Source: Sambucus nigra
Taxonomy: Eukaryota; Streptophyta; Magnoliopsida; Dipsacales; Adoxaceae
DNA: 64,000 nucleotides
Direction: 5' to 3'
Assembly: GCA_949130495.1 (NCBI GenBank)
Contig: OX422211.1
Location: forward strand, 448,456,719-448,520,718
Made by a program: the position numbers and the translations under genes. Below the pieces are notes generated by a model, which worked only from the letters and a program-made list of their open reading frames with translations, searched no databases and was not told the DNA's origin. Positions 35,112 through 45,913 of this stretch are shown in pieces; the stretch's first letter is position 1, and the number at the start of each line of letters is the position of its first letter.

Positions 35112-36380
35112 ATGGCTCAAATTAATTTTTTTTGGGATAAAATGAAGGAAATTCGAGATGAATATCTAAAAGATCTTTCCCATCAAGTAGCTGGTAAAAA
35201 GGCCAATGAGGAAGATTTTATTAAGAAGATAAGTGATGATAAAACTCAACTTACAAGTGCTAAAACAACAAAATTGGCTTCTAAAGAGAACGACAAGAAG
35301 AAATTTGCTGACAAAGGAAAAAATAATGTATCTAAGAAGAGGCAAAGCAGTAGGGAAAGGTCTTTAGATGATCTATCTGTCAAGGATCCCAAACTTCCCA
35401 AGTTTAATCTCAAAGAATAGATTGTCATTGATGGCGCACCTGCTCAAAGGCTGTACAAAGCGAAGGAGGGACCTTCATCTCTCCATGGTCATGTTGATCC
35501 TTATAATCTTGAACATTTAAGGACCAAGAAGAAACTCCTTGCAGATAAAAAAATATTTTCTTCTAAATTCTTCTAATACTCCTAAAGTCTTGGGTTATGT
35601 GGGCTATACCCATAAGTTCTAGTTTATGCAGAATTTGGATATAGATAACCTTTAGATTTTTTCTTCTTAGAAGGTATTTGTGGTGAGTGGTGTCAAATTA
35701 TCTTCCACTCTTTCTTTTAGTCCATTCTCTTTTCCTTTAGATAATTTGTTGTATTTCTTCTTATGCAAGGTAACATAGCTAAAAAAAATTAAGGGAAAAG
35801 TCTCATTCTTCCTTAAATTATTGCGATGAGTCGAGGAACTCAAAAGAGGGACTTAAAGAGAAAATTAAAGTTCTTGAGGCCAACCTTTCTAAAGATCATA
35901 CAAAGCTTGAAGAGGCTAATGAACAAATGGTGACTAAGGTTGAAGAGTTCAACAAAGTTGAAGAAAAGATAAAACTTTTGCAATAGGATCTTAAGACTTC
36001 TAAAGATCAACTTAATGCTTTAAAAGTTAAACTTACTAAGGCTTTGGTTAATGCTTCCATGGCTAGAGAAAGTATATGAAGGTCTTAAAGACCTCTGAGG
36101 AATACATCATTGATACCACCATGGCCTTCCTCAAGGGATATGACTAGTTAAAAAAGAAGGTACCTAAATACTACCCTAATATTCCTCAAGTCGTCATGTC
36201 TTGGGGGGGGGGGGGGGGTAGAGGGAAGATAACGAAGACAAATACTTGGATGAAGAAGAGGAGACCACTAGAATATCTGAAGCACGGTCATCAGCTGGGC
36301 ACAAGCTCTAAGTCATTGAAAAGAAGCTTCGTGTTGATGGAAGCTCATATTTGGATCCTAAAGATACTACTGCTTAGGTT
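35112..36380 (+). pseudogene. Antisense ORF of Tat-2, second part (basic linker and coiled coil)
   Basis: 35112-35417 is open for 102 residues. It is rich in Lys/Asp/Ser and ends DDLSVKDPKLPKFNLKE. The downstream frames give VDPYNLEHLRTKK near 35500, a coiled coil (KEKIKVLEANLSKDHTKLEE near 35857-35916) and an acidic tail ending near 36380. Stops and a 16-G run (36203-36218) break it. The order of linker, coiled coil and acidic tail parallels the Tat-1 antisense ORF. Its strand is convergent with the Tat-2 pol, which ends near 37290. Confidence 0.6.
36203..36218 (+). repeat. Run of 16 G in the Tat-2 antisense ORF
   Basis: A guanine homopolymer that shifts the frame in the acidic C-terminal part of the ORF. 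Confidence 0.9.
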
Positions 36381-36734
36381 TCTACTACTTGTTTTTAAAC
36401 TCTATTCATGTATGAGATTATCTGTAAATGTGAACACTACTATTTATCTTTAATATCATTGAAAACATTTTATATTATTCATCATGTATTTTGTTCAATT
36501 TTTCAAGTATTTTAGCTCATGTATTTGCATGATTTGATCTAATCAATTTTATAGTTTAATCCATGGTTTGTGTAAGGCTTGCCTGTATTTTTTAGCCTTT
36601 TGTCTGTGTTTGTAGACCTTATCGTCAAATCCTGGTCTTACTATTTCCCTCGGGATGAACTATTTTAGTTATCTAATTAGCAAAGGTATGTGGTCGGATC
36701 TTGTAATCACACCCTCTTCTAAAAGCTTTGTGAA

Positions 36735-36990
36735 CTCAAAGACGTGCATTGGTCAATTGGATCGGCTTAAGCCAACATGACCTAATATTTTTGAGCAGTT
36801 AAGGACATGTATTTGGTCAATTAGGTTGTCTTTAGACAATTTGAGCTAAGATTTTTGGGTAGTCAAAGACATGCATTGGTCAATTGGTTTGGCTTTAGTC
36901 GACCTAGACTTAAAATAGTGTTAAGCAGTCAATGGTGTGCTTTGGTCAATCGGTTTAATCTTAGATGACTTGACATTATTTTGAACTCAA
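36735..36990. repeat. Four copies of a ~64-bp tandem repeat
   Basis: The GGTCAATTGG-like landmark recurs at 36751, 36815, 36878 and 36943 (periods 64, 63, 65). The array lies between the convergent ends of the Tat-2 antisense ORF and pol. Tandem repeats in the 3' untranslated part are a known property of Tat-lineage elements. Confidence 0.8.
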
Positions 36991-37289
36991 GATGGCTTTA
37001 ACCATAAGTTCTTACCCATATCTTTAAGTAAAAGTGATTTGATAACCATGAAACTAAATTTGGTAATAGGCATTCCCATTAATGACCTCTATTCTTACAA
37101 TCTATTTGACTTAGGTAATTACATTCATCTTTGCTATTAATAAAAACATTCATTACTAATAATACCTCTTGAGGAGATCAAAGTTTTAAGGGTTCTTGAA
37201 CATCTCTCCTTTCAAGGTTTTAATATGGGAAGTATCATGTCGTATGACTTCAGCCACGCAGTAGGGACCATTCCATTTATCTACTAACT

Positions 37290-38919
37290 TGTTGGATTTC
37301 TATGTGGCCTTCTTCAAAACATAGTCACCTCTCTTGATGGTACTTGACTTGAATCTCTTGTTATAAAATTTTATTTTGTGCTCATGATAGGCTGCTACCC
37401 TTAGCGTGGCTTCCTCTCTGGCTTCTTTCACTAGGTCTAGATCCAACCTTCTCATAAAATCATTATTGTGGGAATCAAAGTTAAGGACCCTGTGTCTTGG
37501 GAGGTGGACCTCAACTGGGACCATGGCTTCACTACCAAAAACCAACATATAAAGGGTTTCTCCTATTACTATCCACGGTGTTATCCTATAGGCCCGCAAC
37601 ACACTTTGCGATTCATTTATCCAATTCCATTTTGCCAAATCCAATAATTTTTTCATTCCTTCCATTAATCTTCCGTTCGTAACCTCTGTATGCCTATTGC
37701 ATTGTGGATAAGCTGGTGATAAATGCATTTTTTTTTATCTTGGCCTCATAACAAAAGTTTTAAAACTCATCATTGTCATACTGGGTGCCCTGGTTAGCAG
37801 TGAATGCATATGGGATACCATATCTGCATATCATATTTTTTCATAAAATATAGAAGACCTCAGCATAGGTTATTTCTATGAGTGGTTTGGCCTCCACCCA
37901 TTTTGTTAAAAAATCTACCGCTACTAGCAGATATATGAATCCTCATTTTGTCTTTAGTAGTGGGCCAACGAAATCCATACCCCAAATGGAAAAATTTCAA
38001 GATGATATGATCTGCACCTTCTCGTCTCCTAATCTCTTGCGTATCACTTTGAATCTTTAGCGCTTGTCTCACTACCGCGTGTACTCTTCATAATGTTTCA
38101 TCATTGCTGGCCAATAATATCCTTAAATTGATATTCTTTTTATGAGTGTCCGTCCTGTTGAATAGGCGCCACACGATCCTTCATTTATTTCTTTGATCAG
38201 GTCTATCACTTCTATGGGGTGGATACATATCATTATTGATACACTAAAATCTCTCTTTTTTTTTTTATATAATTCCCTTTTCCATGACAAACTTGGTTGC
38301 TTTATAATGAAGTCTTCTTGATTCCTTCTGGTCGGATGGCTGAATGATTTTATTAATGTATCTTATAATTGGGACAATCCAGGATGGGCCCATGGTCATC
38401 TTCAAAATATTTACTTCTTCCAATTCAATGCTTCTTTGTAACAATATCTCCACAAGCACAATTATCCTCAAATTGGCTCTGGTGGTTGATTCAAGATGAG
38501 CTAATGCATCTTCTTTGGTATTTTTAATTTCAGGGATTCTAATTATTTGGAATTATTTTAGCTTTGCCAATAATAATTTCACTTTTTAAAGATATTTTAG
38601 CATGTTCCCTTTTTTTACTTCATACTCTCCCGGTACCTACTTTATCACTAACTGTGAGTCGTTGTGAGACATTAACTACTCAGCTCCAAGTGATACAATC
38701 AACTCCAATCCAACAATCAAAGCCTTATATTCTACTTCATTATAGGATGCTTCAAATTTTAAATCGAGATCGTGTTGTATGCCAGCTCCATTAGGTGAAT
38801 TGATTATAAATTTAGCTTTGCTACCAGTTACACATGATGATCCATCCACTAATATCTTCCATACCGACAGCTCATGTTCAAAGTCTCCTTGTACTAAGGA
38901 ATCATCTCTAAATAGGTTT
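37290..38919 (-). pseudogene. Tat-2 pol, 3' half: RNase H and integrase
   Basis: On the minus strand, 38890-38500 gives RNase H: WKILVDGSSCV, then ASYNEVEYKALIVGL, then NDSQLV and a late ALAHLES. The acidic positions are kept, but there are four stops. Integrase follows. A broken zinc finger lies near 38200-38080 (EINEGSCGAY, then GYYWPAM). The core has MDFVGP near 37985, and LLVAVDFLTKWVEAKPL follows after a stop. The second catalytic Asp is replaced: TANQGTQY has Asn where DNGTQ is expected. From 37728 down to 37300, 142 residues are open, including the Glu of RHTEVTNGRL, VFGSEAMVPVE and a C-terminal KRGDYVLKK segment. The 5' half of the gene is at 56432-57536, separated by the Tat-3 insertion. 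Confidence 0.85.
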
Positions 38920-38924
38920 GTATG

Positions 38925-40119
38925 TGTAAAGGGGGCTTGGAGGTAATTTTGAAGATTAGAGGTAATTCCACATTAGCAACAATGTTCTAGGAATTAAGGC
39001 ACCGTGGTAGCTCAGTGTGGCAGCTTATATTTTAGCTTACTGTATTAGTCATATTGTATCTTTATTTATATTGACTGTAAGTTATAACGATTGTAATGAT
39101 TTAATGAGAATAATACTGAGTTTGTGTGAGGTCAAACGGTACTCGCGAGAGACCAGGCTTGGCAGGGACTGGGAGAGATTTCATGCTCTATCGAATGACC
39201 TCATCGTGGGAACTTTAGAGGGACTTGGTTTGGAGTATTTAGAAGTAAGGCACAATTGGGGCTTGTCCTAACCATCTTAGATACACCTGGTAAAACATCG
39301 AAGGACCCTGACCGTGGAACCTCGGGTGGAGCAACTTGGAGTTCCATGAGGCGTTGAGTTGTGAACCAAACATCCCTTTACTTAATGTGACATCTACTAT
39401 AGGTGATGTCACTAGCCAGCTAAATAATGTCAGACATACACTTGAGTAAACCTCCATGGTATTTGAGGTTATCAGGTAGTTGGTGAGCCACCTCTGCGAC
39501 AATAACCCCCTGACACACAGTGGTTAGGCAAAAGGCATGTCTTGGCATTTAATGTTTATGACGTCGAGACAACTAGTGCATCAGGTATTTAATGTTTGTG
39601 ACATAAAGTATGAGGGAGGTCTTTCACAGGCATTGATGACTGAGTTTCCTCGGGGATGTTGTGGGGGGCTATTTAAGGACCCCAACCACCCTTGAGGAGA
39701 GGATGATATTTTTAAGAGTTTAGAAGAGATTTTTTTGAGAGCTTAAGAAGTTATTACTAGAGAGAATACACATCAGAGAAAGTTATTACAAACCAGAGGT
39801 CGTATTCATCCACCATTGTGAGTTATTAAGAAGTTTTTAATACCTGATAGAGATTCTTGTAGGTGGTTGGTGCGTTTGGATGCCTGCCAAGGTGTATCTG
39901 GGGTTCTTACTTCTCTCTCCCTCTAGCTAAATTACTTTTAAGTTTCCTTATTACTTTCTGAGTTATAGACGAGATATTTGTGAGATCAAACTAAGTCTTA
40001 TCTTCATTGAGTTTGTGTTTGCGTGTTCTATCACTAATCCAAGGGTTTAACTAATTAACTTATCATTACTATACTTCAAAGGGGTTACGCCCCCATCTTA
40101 TCTAAAGTACCCTCTTACA
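38925..40119 (+). mobile_element. 5' LTR of Tat-3
   Basis: It starts TGTAAAGGGG and ends CCCTCTTACA, collinear with 55227-56426. TATTTAAG at 39670-39677 is the likely TATA box, preceded by a run of six G that is expanded to 17 in the other LTR. Confidence 0.9.
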
Positions 40120-40120
40120 T

Positions 40121-40138
40121 TTGGCGACTCCGCTAGGG
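40121..40138 (+). other. Primer-binding site of Tat-3
   Basis: TTGGCGACTCCGCTAGGGAG follows one base after the LTR end. This TGGCGACTC-type site is seen in Tat/Ogre-type elements, where from memory it is assigned to an Arg tRNA; the tRNA identity is not verified here. Confidence 0.65.
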
Positions 40139-40161
40139 AGGAATTATTCTAAGTAAGGAAT

Positions 40162-41644
40162 ATGGCGCAAGATAATGCTAATCGAAGGCTCAACTTTGAT
40201 GACATCTAACACAATGAAGAACAAGCTGCGATATAACTAGAGGCCCTAAGGGATGGGGTTCCTCGAATAGAGGTACCTCCGGTTCAAGCGATGATAGGCA
40301 TTTCAGGGGTGACACAAGCTTCCACGAGCGCGGGGTTGGGACCCACTCAGGTGGCACTCCTCATGAGTAAGTTTTATGAGTTCTTACAAACTCCAGCAGA
40401 TTCAACGATGCTGGGAGGATTGGAGGCCAATGCCTTTGTAACACCAAGGACAGCTCCAATAGCCCCACTAGGTGTAGGTGTGGCGGTAATGGTCCCATCA
40501 AGCATACCCTCTGTTATGAATCGAGTCATGGGAACCTCAGGGGTTTCAACGTCCCCAATTATGATGACTATTCCAGCTACAATGAGTACTCATCCTATGG
40601 TCCCATTGGTTGTTTCCCCAATAGCATCACCCATGGAGGAAATGAGAAAGGAGATACATAAAGAGATCTTGAAGTTCATGCAAGCCTCCTCGCAATCTGC
40701 TGGCGAGGTAGCTTCAATTTATGATGACTTTCGAACACCTTATTCCCAGGAATACAACGATGAGCCTTATCCAAAGGATTATATTCCTCCTATTTTTGAA
40801 AACTACACGGGGAAAGAGGGGAACCCGAAGGAGCATATTAAGCGCTTTATCGAGCACTTGAGAGCGCATTGCAACAATAAGAAACTTAGGTTGAGGGAGT
40901 TTTCTAAATCCTTAACCGATAAGGCATATACCTGGTACTCCCATTTAACTCCTAACATCGTTTCTACATGGGAGGAGATGCATGTATTATTTGTCTAGAA
41001 GTTCTTTCTGGCAGAAGATGAGTTTAATTTGACCCAACTGGGTAGGGATAAGCAAAGACTTGGGGAAGAAGTGGTGGCCTATATGGGAAGGTTCAGGGAA
41101 AGATCCCTCGATGTGAGGGAGGAGACGAGAGAATCCAAGCTATTACAGATATGCGCTGAGGGGCTGCTCCCTGAGTACATATGCCATCTTATCAATGAGA
41201 CGCGCGAGGGGACTTTTGTGGCGTTCTTAAAAGCGACGAGGAATATCTCCTAGGTGGTGCGGCCCAATACGGTGGTGGTGCCCATGACGTTTAGGCAACC
41301 AATGCAACCCATGGGGGGATATCTCAGCCCCCACGGGTAGGGTACACCGAGGGGGAGATAGGGGTAAGTCACCAAAGAAGGACAAAAAGAGGAAGTTCAG
41401 AAGAGACAGAGAGGACCCACCACCATTGACTTGTACAATAGAGGAAGCTGTCAGCTGTTACAATGTAATGGTCCAAGGGGGAATGGTCTATGAGCTAAAG
41501 GACATTCCCATTGGGGAGACCGATGCGGCAACAAAGGCGAATCCAAAGTACTACCAGGTTCATCGGAGGATCCAACATCCAACCGAGAACTGCTTTACAC
41601 TGAGAAGAATCATTGACAAATACGTGAAGGCAGGGACATTGTAA
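40162..41644 (+). pseudogene. Tat-3 gag
   Basis: It starts at ATG 40162 (MAQDNANRRLNFDD), with stops soon after (40207 and about 40234). The frame from 40291 to 40995 is open for 235 residues, with a Pro/Thr/Ser-rich N-terminal part. The Retrotrans_gag core follows: YIPPIFENYTGKEGNPKEHI near 40780-40840, KAYTWYSHLTPNIVSTW near 40920-40970, then a stop. The core continues across the stop (QRLGEEVVAYMGRFRERS near 41052-41106). The C-terminal part (41546-41630) has VHRRIQHPTENCFTLRRII, a decayed version of the Cys/His motif of Tat gags in which the first Cys is Tyr. No capsid could be made from this copy. Confidence 0.85.
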
Positions 41645-41698
41645 ATCCCTCCACAGAATGCCAACAATAACCCACTGCCAACACATAGGGCCAATCTC

Positions 41699-42469
41699 GT
41701 GGTGGCCTATGATGAAGAAGCTGAGAAAGGAGAAAGAGAGTTAACAACAAAGCAAGAAGAGTATGAAGAGGATCTAGAAGATTGTATGAGGGGAATGGTT
41801 AATGTAGTGTTGGCTTATGATGAAGTAAGCGCCAAGGATGTGGAGGATGTATATGATGTTGAAGGTGAGGAAGTAGACCCAGTTCTAAAATACTATGTAG
41901 TTTTGAAATCCCCAAAGTTCACCTGGTTCTTTGACCAGGTGGGGATATCGAAGGAGAGTAGGTTATAGATAACCCAGGTAATACTTGATATTGCAAGGAA
42001 GAATGTTGTTCCTTCCCTGAGATGGAGGGGACCCATGGCTAGGTTAGTAAGAAGGTTTCTGTCAGAAGTAACCTTCAGCGATGCAGATAGGGCTGTAAGG
42101 TTCCCTTACAATAGGCCATTGTACGTGACTGTTAGTGTTAACGGAGTTAGCTTTGCAAGGAATCTTATGGATGGGGGAGCTTCCATCAATATAATGATAA
42201 TCAACTCTTTCCATACAGTAAATATTCTAGAAGAAAGGTTGGTCCCCATGCCCTTGGTAATTTCGAGGTATGATAACCAATCTTCCAAATCCATTGGGCA
42301 CATTAATGTTGGGATTGTGATGGGAAATTTGAGTTCCCATATCAAGTTTCACATGATAGAGAGTGCAACTTCCTACCATTTGTTGATAGGAAGAGTATGG
42401 ATGAACAACCAAGGGCTAGTTCCCTCAACGTACCACCAATGTACTAAAGAGAATATCAAGGGAACATAG
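41699..42469 (+). pseudogene. Tat-3 protease region
   Basis: After an acidic linker (41699-41968, rich in Glu/Asp), the frame 42035-42469 encodes a retropepsin-like domain. Its active-site motif is NLMDGGASINIM (Asp codon at 42170-42172) and its late motif YHLLIGRVWM lies near 42374-42403. DGGAS rather than DTGAS is usual for Tat proteases. A stop follows at 42467. The linker to RT (42470-43257) reads with only a few stops and ends in FAWKYTEMEGLGEEV, exactly where the Athila-like element is inserted. Confidence 0.85.
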
Positions 42470-43257
42470 GTGACTATTAAGGATATGAAGATGCCCTTCG
42501 CTATTGAGGAGGCTCACTTGGTGGATGCAGCATTTTACACAGAGTTATAAGAAGATGTCCGGGTCCTAACGAGAAGAATGGAGGGAGCATGGGTTCCTTC
42601 AATCAGAGAAAGGATGGGTCCCTTAAACGAGCAGAAGAAGGAGGTTACAAGCAACACAAGGGAAATGGACGAAGAAGCTCACCAGGTGGTCCCTCGACCC
42701 CAGGGCATCTCGAAGAATCTCAAAGACAGAATGAGGCCCTGAGCGGACCTGATGGACCATAAGGTCCAATGACAAAGCGTGTTGAGCCGGTTCTCAGGAG
42801 AAAGAGTGGACGAGGCTTCTAAAGAGAAGAGGAGGAAGGCAGTCACCACTACTAGGAAACAATTCAAGAAGGTCATTACTGAGGAAGAAAAGGTGGTATA
42901 TCGATTATAACGGTGTGAGCGGGCGGTCGAGAAAATTGATGAAGAGGTTGACCCGATATATAAATGCGTTTTGGTGGATCAATGGGGACAATGCATGGTG
43001 ATAGACAACTCTAACATACAAGAGTTCGTAGAGGATGTCGCCGAAGAACCAAAATACATGGCAGATTAGCCAAAGCCACATGCATAAGAGTTGGAGCAGT
43101 TGAACCTGGCCAAAGAAGGGGGAGATCCAAGGTCCATCTTCATCTAGAAAAATCTTAGTAAGGAGAAATGAAAGGCCTTGGTTGGGTTGATTCGAGATTT
43201 TATAGACATCTTCGCTTGGAAATACACAGAGATGGAGGGGCTGGGCGAGGAGGTAAG

Positions 43258-44801
43258 TGATGATACATAAATATTGCGTATTTCATCCTCCGAACCTATG
43301 CATTTTAGCCCCCTCGGGTGTCTTAATCTCTATATATAAGCACATTAACCAGACAACCTTAGTTTATATTATTAACATGCTATATGAGGTATAATTGGGC
43401 TTTTGTAAGTATTTAGGTACGAAGTATGGAGTTCGGACACATTTCGCTCAAGTTTCGTACACAATTGCATGTTCAAGGGAATTTTAGTCATTTCACACCT
43501 TGGGCACCTGGCTCGACATCTCACGAAAGTTGTATCCCTCCTCTCTAGCTTCATGTGGCCATTAACGGTGCACGTATCTGAGTTCGTATGAAGAAGTTAC
43601 GGCGATTTCAGCAGAGGGAAAAATAAGGAAATCAAAAGAGGAGGAGAAAAGAGAAGAAAAGAATGCAGTGTGCTGCTGTTTGGCTCACCCCTGCTTGATC
43701 GATCGATCGACGATTTTGGTCGATTGAGCGATCCTTCTCTACAGCTAAAATTTTTCCTTGATCGATCGATCGACCAAAGGGGTCGATCGATCGATCCCTT
43801 ATTTTCTGCAGATATTTTGCCTCATTTTCTTTTCTCTTTTCTTTTATTCCCACTTACTATAAATACAGTTTTTGTTGTAATATTCAGACATTAGGTAATA
43901 TACATGATTTTAGGTTAGAATAGCTTAGGGTTTGGGTGATTTTGGTTAGTTCTTCTTCATTTCTCTTAGGATTGACACCCTTTTTGGTATGTAAGTTGAC
44001 TATTCATTCATCCTCTCCATTAATATAGTTGTTTTCCTTTAATTCTTGCCTTGTTAATTAGGTTTATATGCTTTTATAATTAGTTTACATGCTTTCTTCC
44101 CGTGCTTTCTAGTGTAAATTTACCGTTTTTATTTATTGTGTTTCTTTATCGCGTTTTTAACATGCTTTCTAGCTAATTTAAATTAGGTTATGTTTGAATG
44201 GAACTCATTCGGGTTAACGCATTGCTTTTCTTTGATGTGATGTTTACGGGTTTATTTCGGGTGCGTTGTCCTGGTTATTATGCCTAGGAGATTTGAGGGG
44301 GCATATCATGTATGTCTCGTGCTTACAACCTTTCGCGCATAATTTCTGGGATATTTGTTGATGCCAAAATCATATTAGGCTTTTATGCGGATTTGGGGGC
44401 GTGACAACCCTTGGTTCAAATAACTGTCGAAATAAGACGCATTCTAAATAACTCGTCGACCCATGTAACCATTTTATACAAATTAACTCAGATGAGGGAT
44501 ATTCGACGCAGCCTATAGTTGTACGCGCTTTCTTAGTCTAGTTTCAATACCTTGCCTAGATAATCATTTCCCTTTCATGCATATTTTCCTTTTTAGTTTG
44601 TAATCACCTTTTACACTTTTATTTAGGAATATTAAATCTTATAAATTCAAGCAACTCGTCCCTGTGGATTTTTGATACCCGACTTATCGCTATACTCACC
44701 AGTTGAGTGTTGTCGTAATTTAGGTTTGTTTGTATAGTCGCGGCGAGACAGAAAACAACGACTGTGCACTTTACACGCGCACGCTTCTCTCGCGCCTATC
44801 A
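43258..44801 (+). mobile_element. 5' LTR of the Athila-like element
   Basis: It starts TGATGATACATAAATATTGC and ends GCGCCTATCA. It aligns without net length change to 48222-49765. It contains GATCGATC words at 43695-43797 and TATAAATA at 43858-43865. Confidence 0.9.
43695..43865 (+). promoter_or_regulatory. LTR promoter with GATCGATC word cluster
   Basis: Four GATCGATC-containing blocks (43695-43797) sit about 60 bases upstream of TATAAATA (43858-43865). The right LTR has the same layout with more diverged words (48660-48760, TATAAATA 48822-48829). The same word type occurs near the TATA box of the unrelated LARD-like LTRs. Confidence 0.55.
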
Positions 44802-44804
44802 AAA

Positions 44805-44822
44805 TGGCGCCGTTGCCGGGGA
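44805..44822 (+). other. Primer-binding site, Asp-tRNA type (Athila hallmark)
   Basis: TGGCGCCGTTGCCGGGGA lies three bases after the LTR end. This is the primer-binding site known from Athila/Calypso-type plant elements (tRNA-Asp). Confidence 0.85.
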
Positions 44823-44885
44823 TGAGTTTGTTTTAGACTATATTTGATTTAGTATTTCATAGTATTTTCTTTCTATTTTTATTAT

Positions 44886-45913
44886 TTGCTAACTTTTTGC
44901 AGGACTTCCACATTTGAGCACTTAGAAATGCTCGAATTTTTCCCGCGCGCACTTACTTTGTGGAATTCTCCACTTCGAGCCACTTTTGGGGTAAGCATGT
45001 CTTATTCCAATTCTTTCGGTAATCCTTGTTATAATTCTCAAAATTCTAGCAAACCTATGACTTTTGGTGAATACTTAGAATCCCAAAGTATAACAAATTC
45101 AAATATGACTTTAGGCGAGTATAACGAAAGTCAAAATTTGGGTTATTGGAATTTTGATGATGATGATAATGATTTTGGGCCTTTACCTCCTTATAAAGGA
45201 ATTTTGAAAATAATTGCAATAGTTTTCAGAATTACTATAATAATGAGTTTTCGTTTAAGTCCGATTGTAATTTTCAAAGTTCCCATTTTCATGCATCCGC
45301 ACCTCGACCCATGACATTCGTTAAGGGTTTGCGTTTGTATGAAAATGAGAAACTTGAAAATCATTATCGGGAAGAAAATCGTTCGTGGGAACATGAATTG
45401 GATTTACTTTTTGAGTCTGACGACGATTTTGCTTCCGAGACTTTCGAGGTCGAAGAATGTTTTGAACCAAATGAGGTACTTATGCCTACTTTGGAACAAA
45501 CCATTCTTGACTTTTCCCATCTCGTAATAGATATTGAAAGTGAGGATGATAATGATGTAATATCTATTTGCAATGAAATGATTTCTTCTTTGACCCCCAA
45601 AGAAGAACATTCCATTAAAAATGATATTATTTCATTCGAAACTCAATCTTCATGCGATGATGATTCATCTCATGAGTTTGAATTTCTTCCATTCCCATTT
45701 TCATTCTCTATTATCACACTGGCACAAGTACTCGATGATTCGGTTTCAAACTTTAATGTTTTAATCCTTTTTACCGATGAGGAGTACTTGCTCGAGTCGC
45801 CCACCACAATCGCATTCGTGCCTTTGTGTGCACCGCCTCCCATTCCAACTTCAAAATCATTGGGAGGATATTCGGCTTTTCTCGGTCCCCACTTGTTTTT
45901 GTCACCTGTTTAA
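44886..45913 (+). CDS. Acidic Asn-rich ORF of unknown function in the Athila-like element (one frameshift)
   Basis: Two overlapping frames, 44886-45314 and 45311-45913, look like one ORF of about 300 residues. The first part, from about Met at 44998 (MSYSNSFGNP), is Asn/Ser-rich. It has two MT-hydrophobic-GEY repeats (MTFGEYLESQ, MTLGEYNESQ) and a WNFDDDDNDFG acidic patch. At about 45195 the reading shifts by one base; in the second frame the sequence stays open through an Asn/Phe-rich stretch into the acidic remainder (ELDLLFESDDDFASETFEVE). There is no zinc knuckle, protease or RT motif and I do not recognise a family. It occupies the position of gag after the primer-binding site. It could be a diverged gag or an accessory ORF of a non-autonomous element. 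Confidence 0.5.

Noticed and set aside
36735..36990. Regularly spaced repeats resembling a CRISPR array
   Set aside because: The units are directly tandem with no unique spacers, and the context is a plant retroelement; the same holds for 63150-64000.
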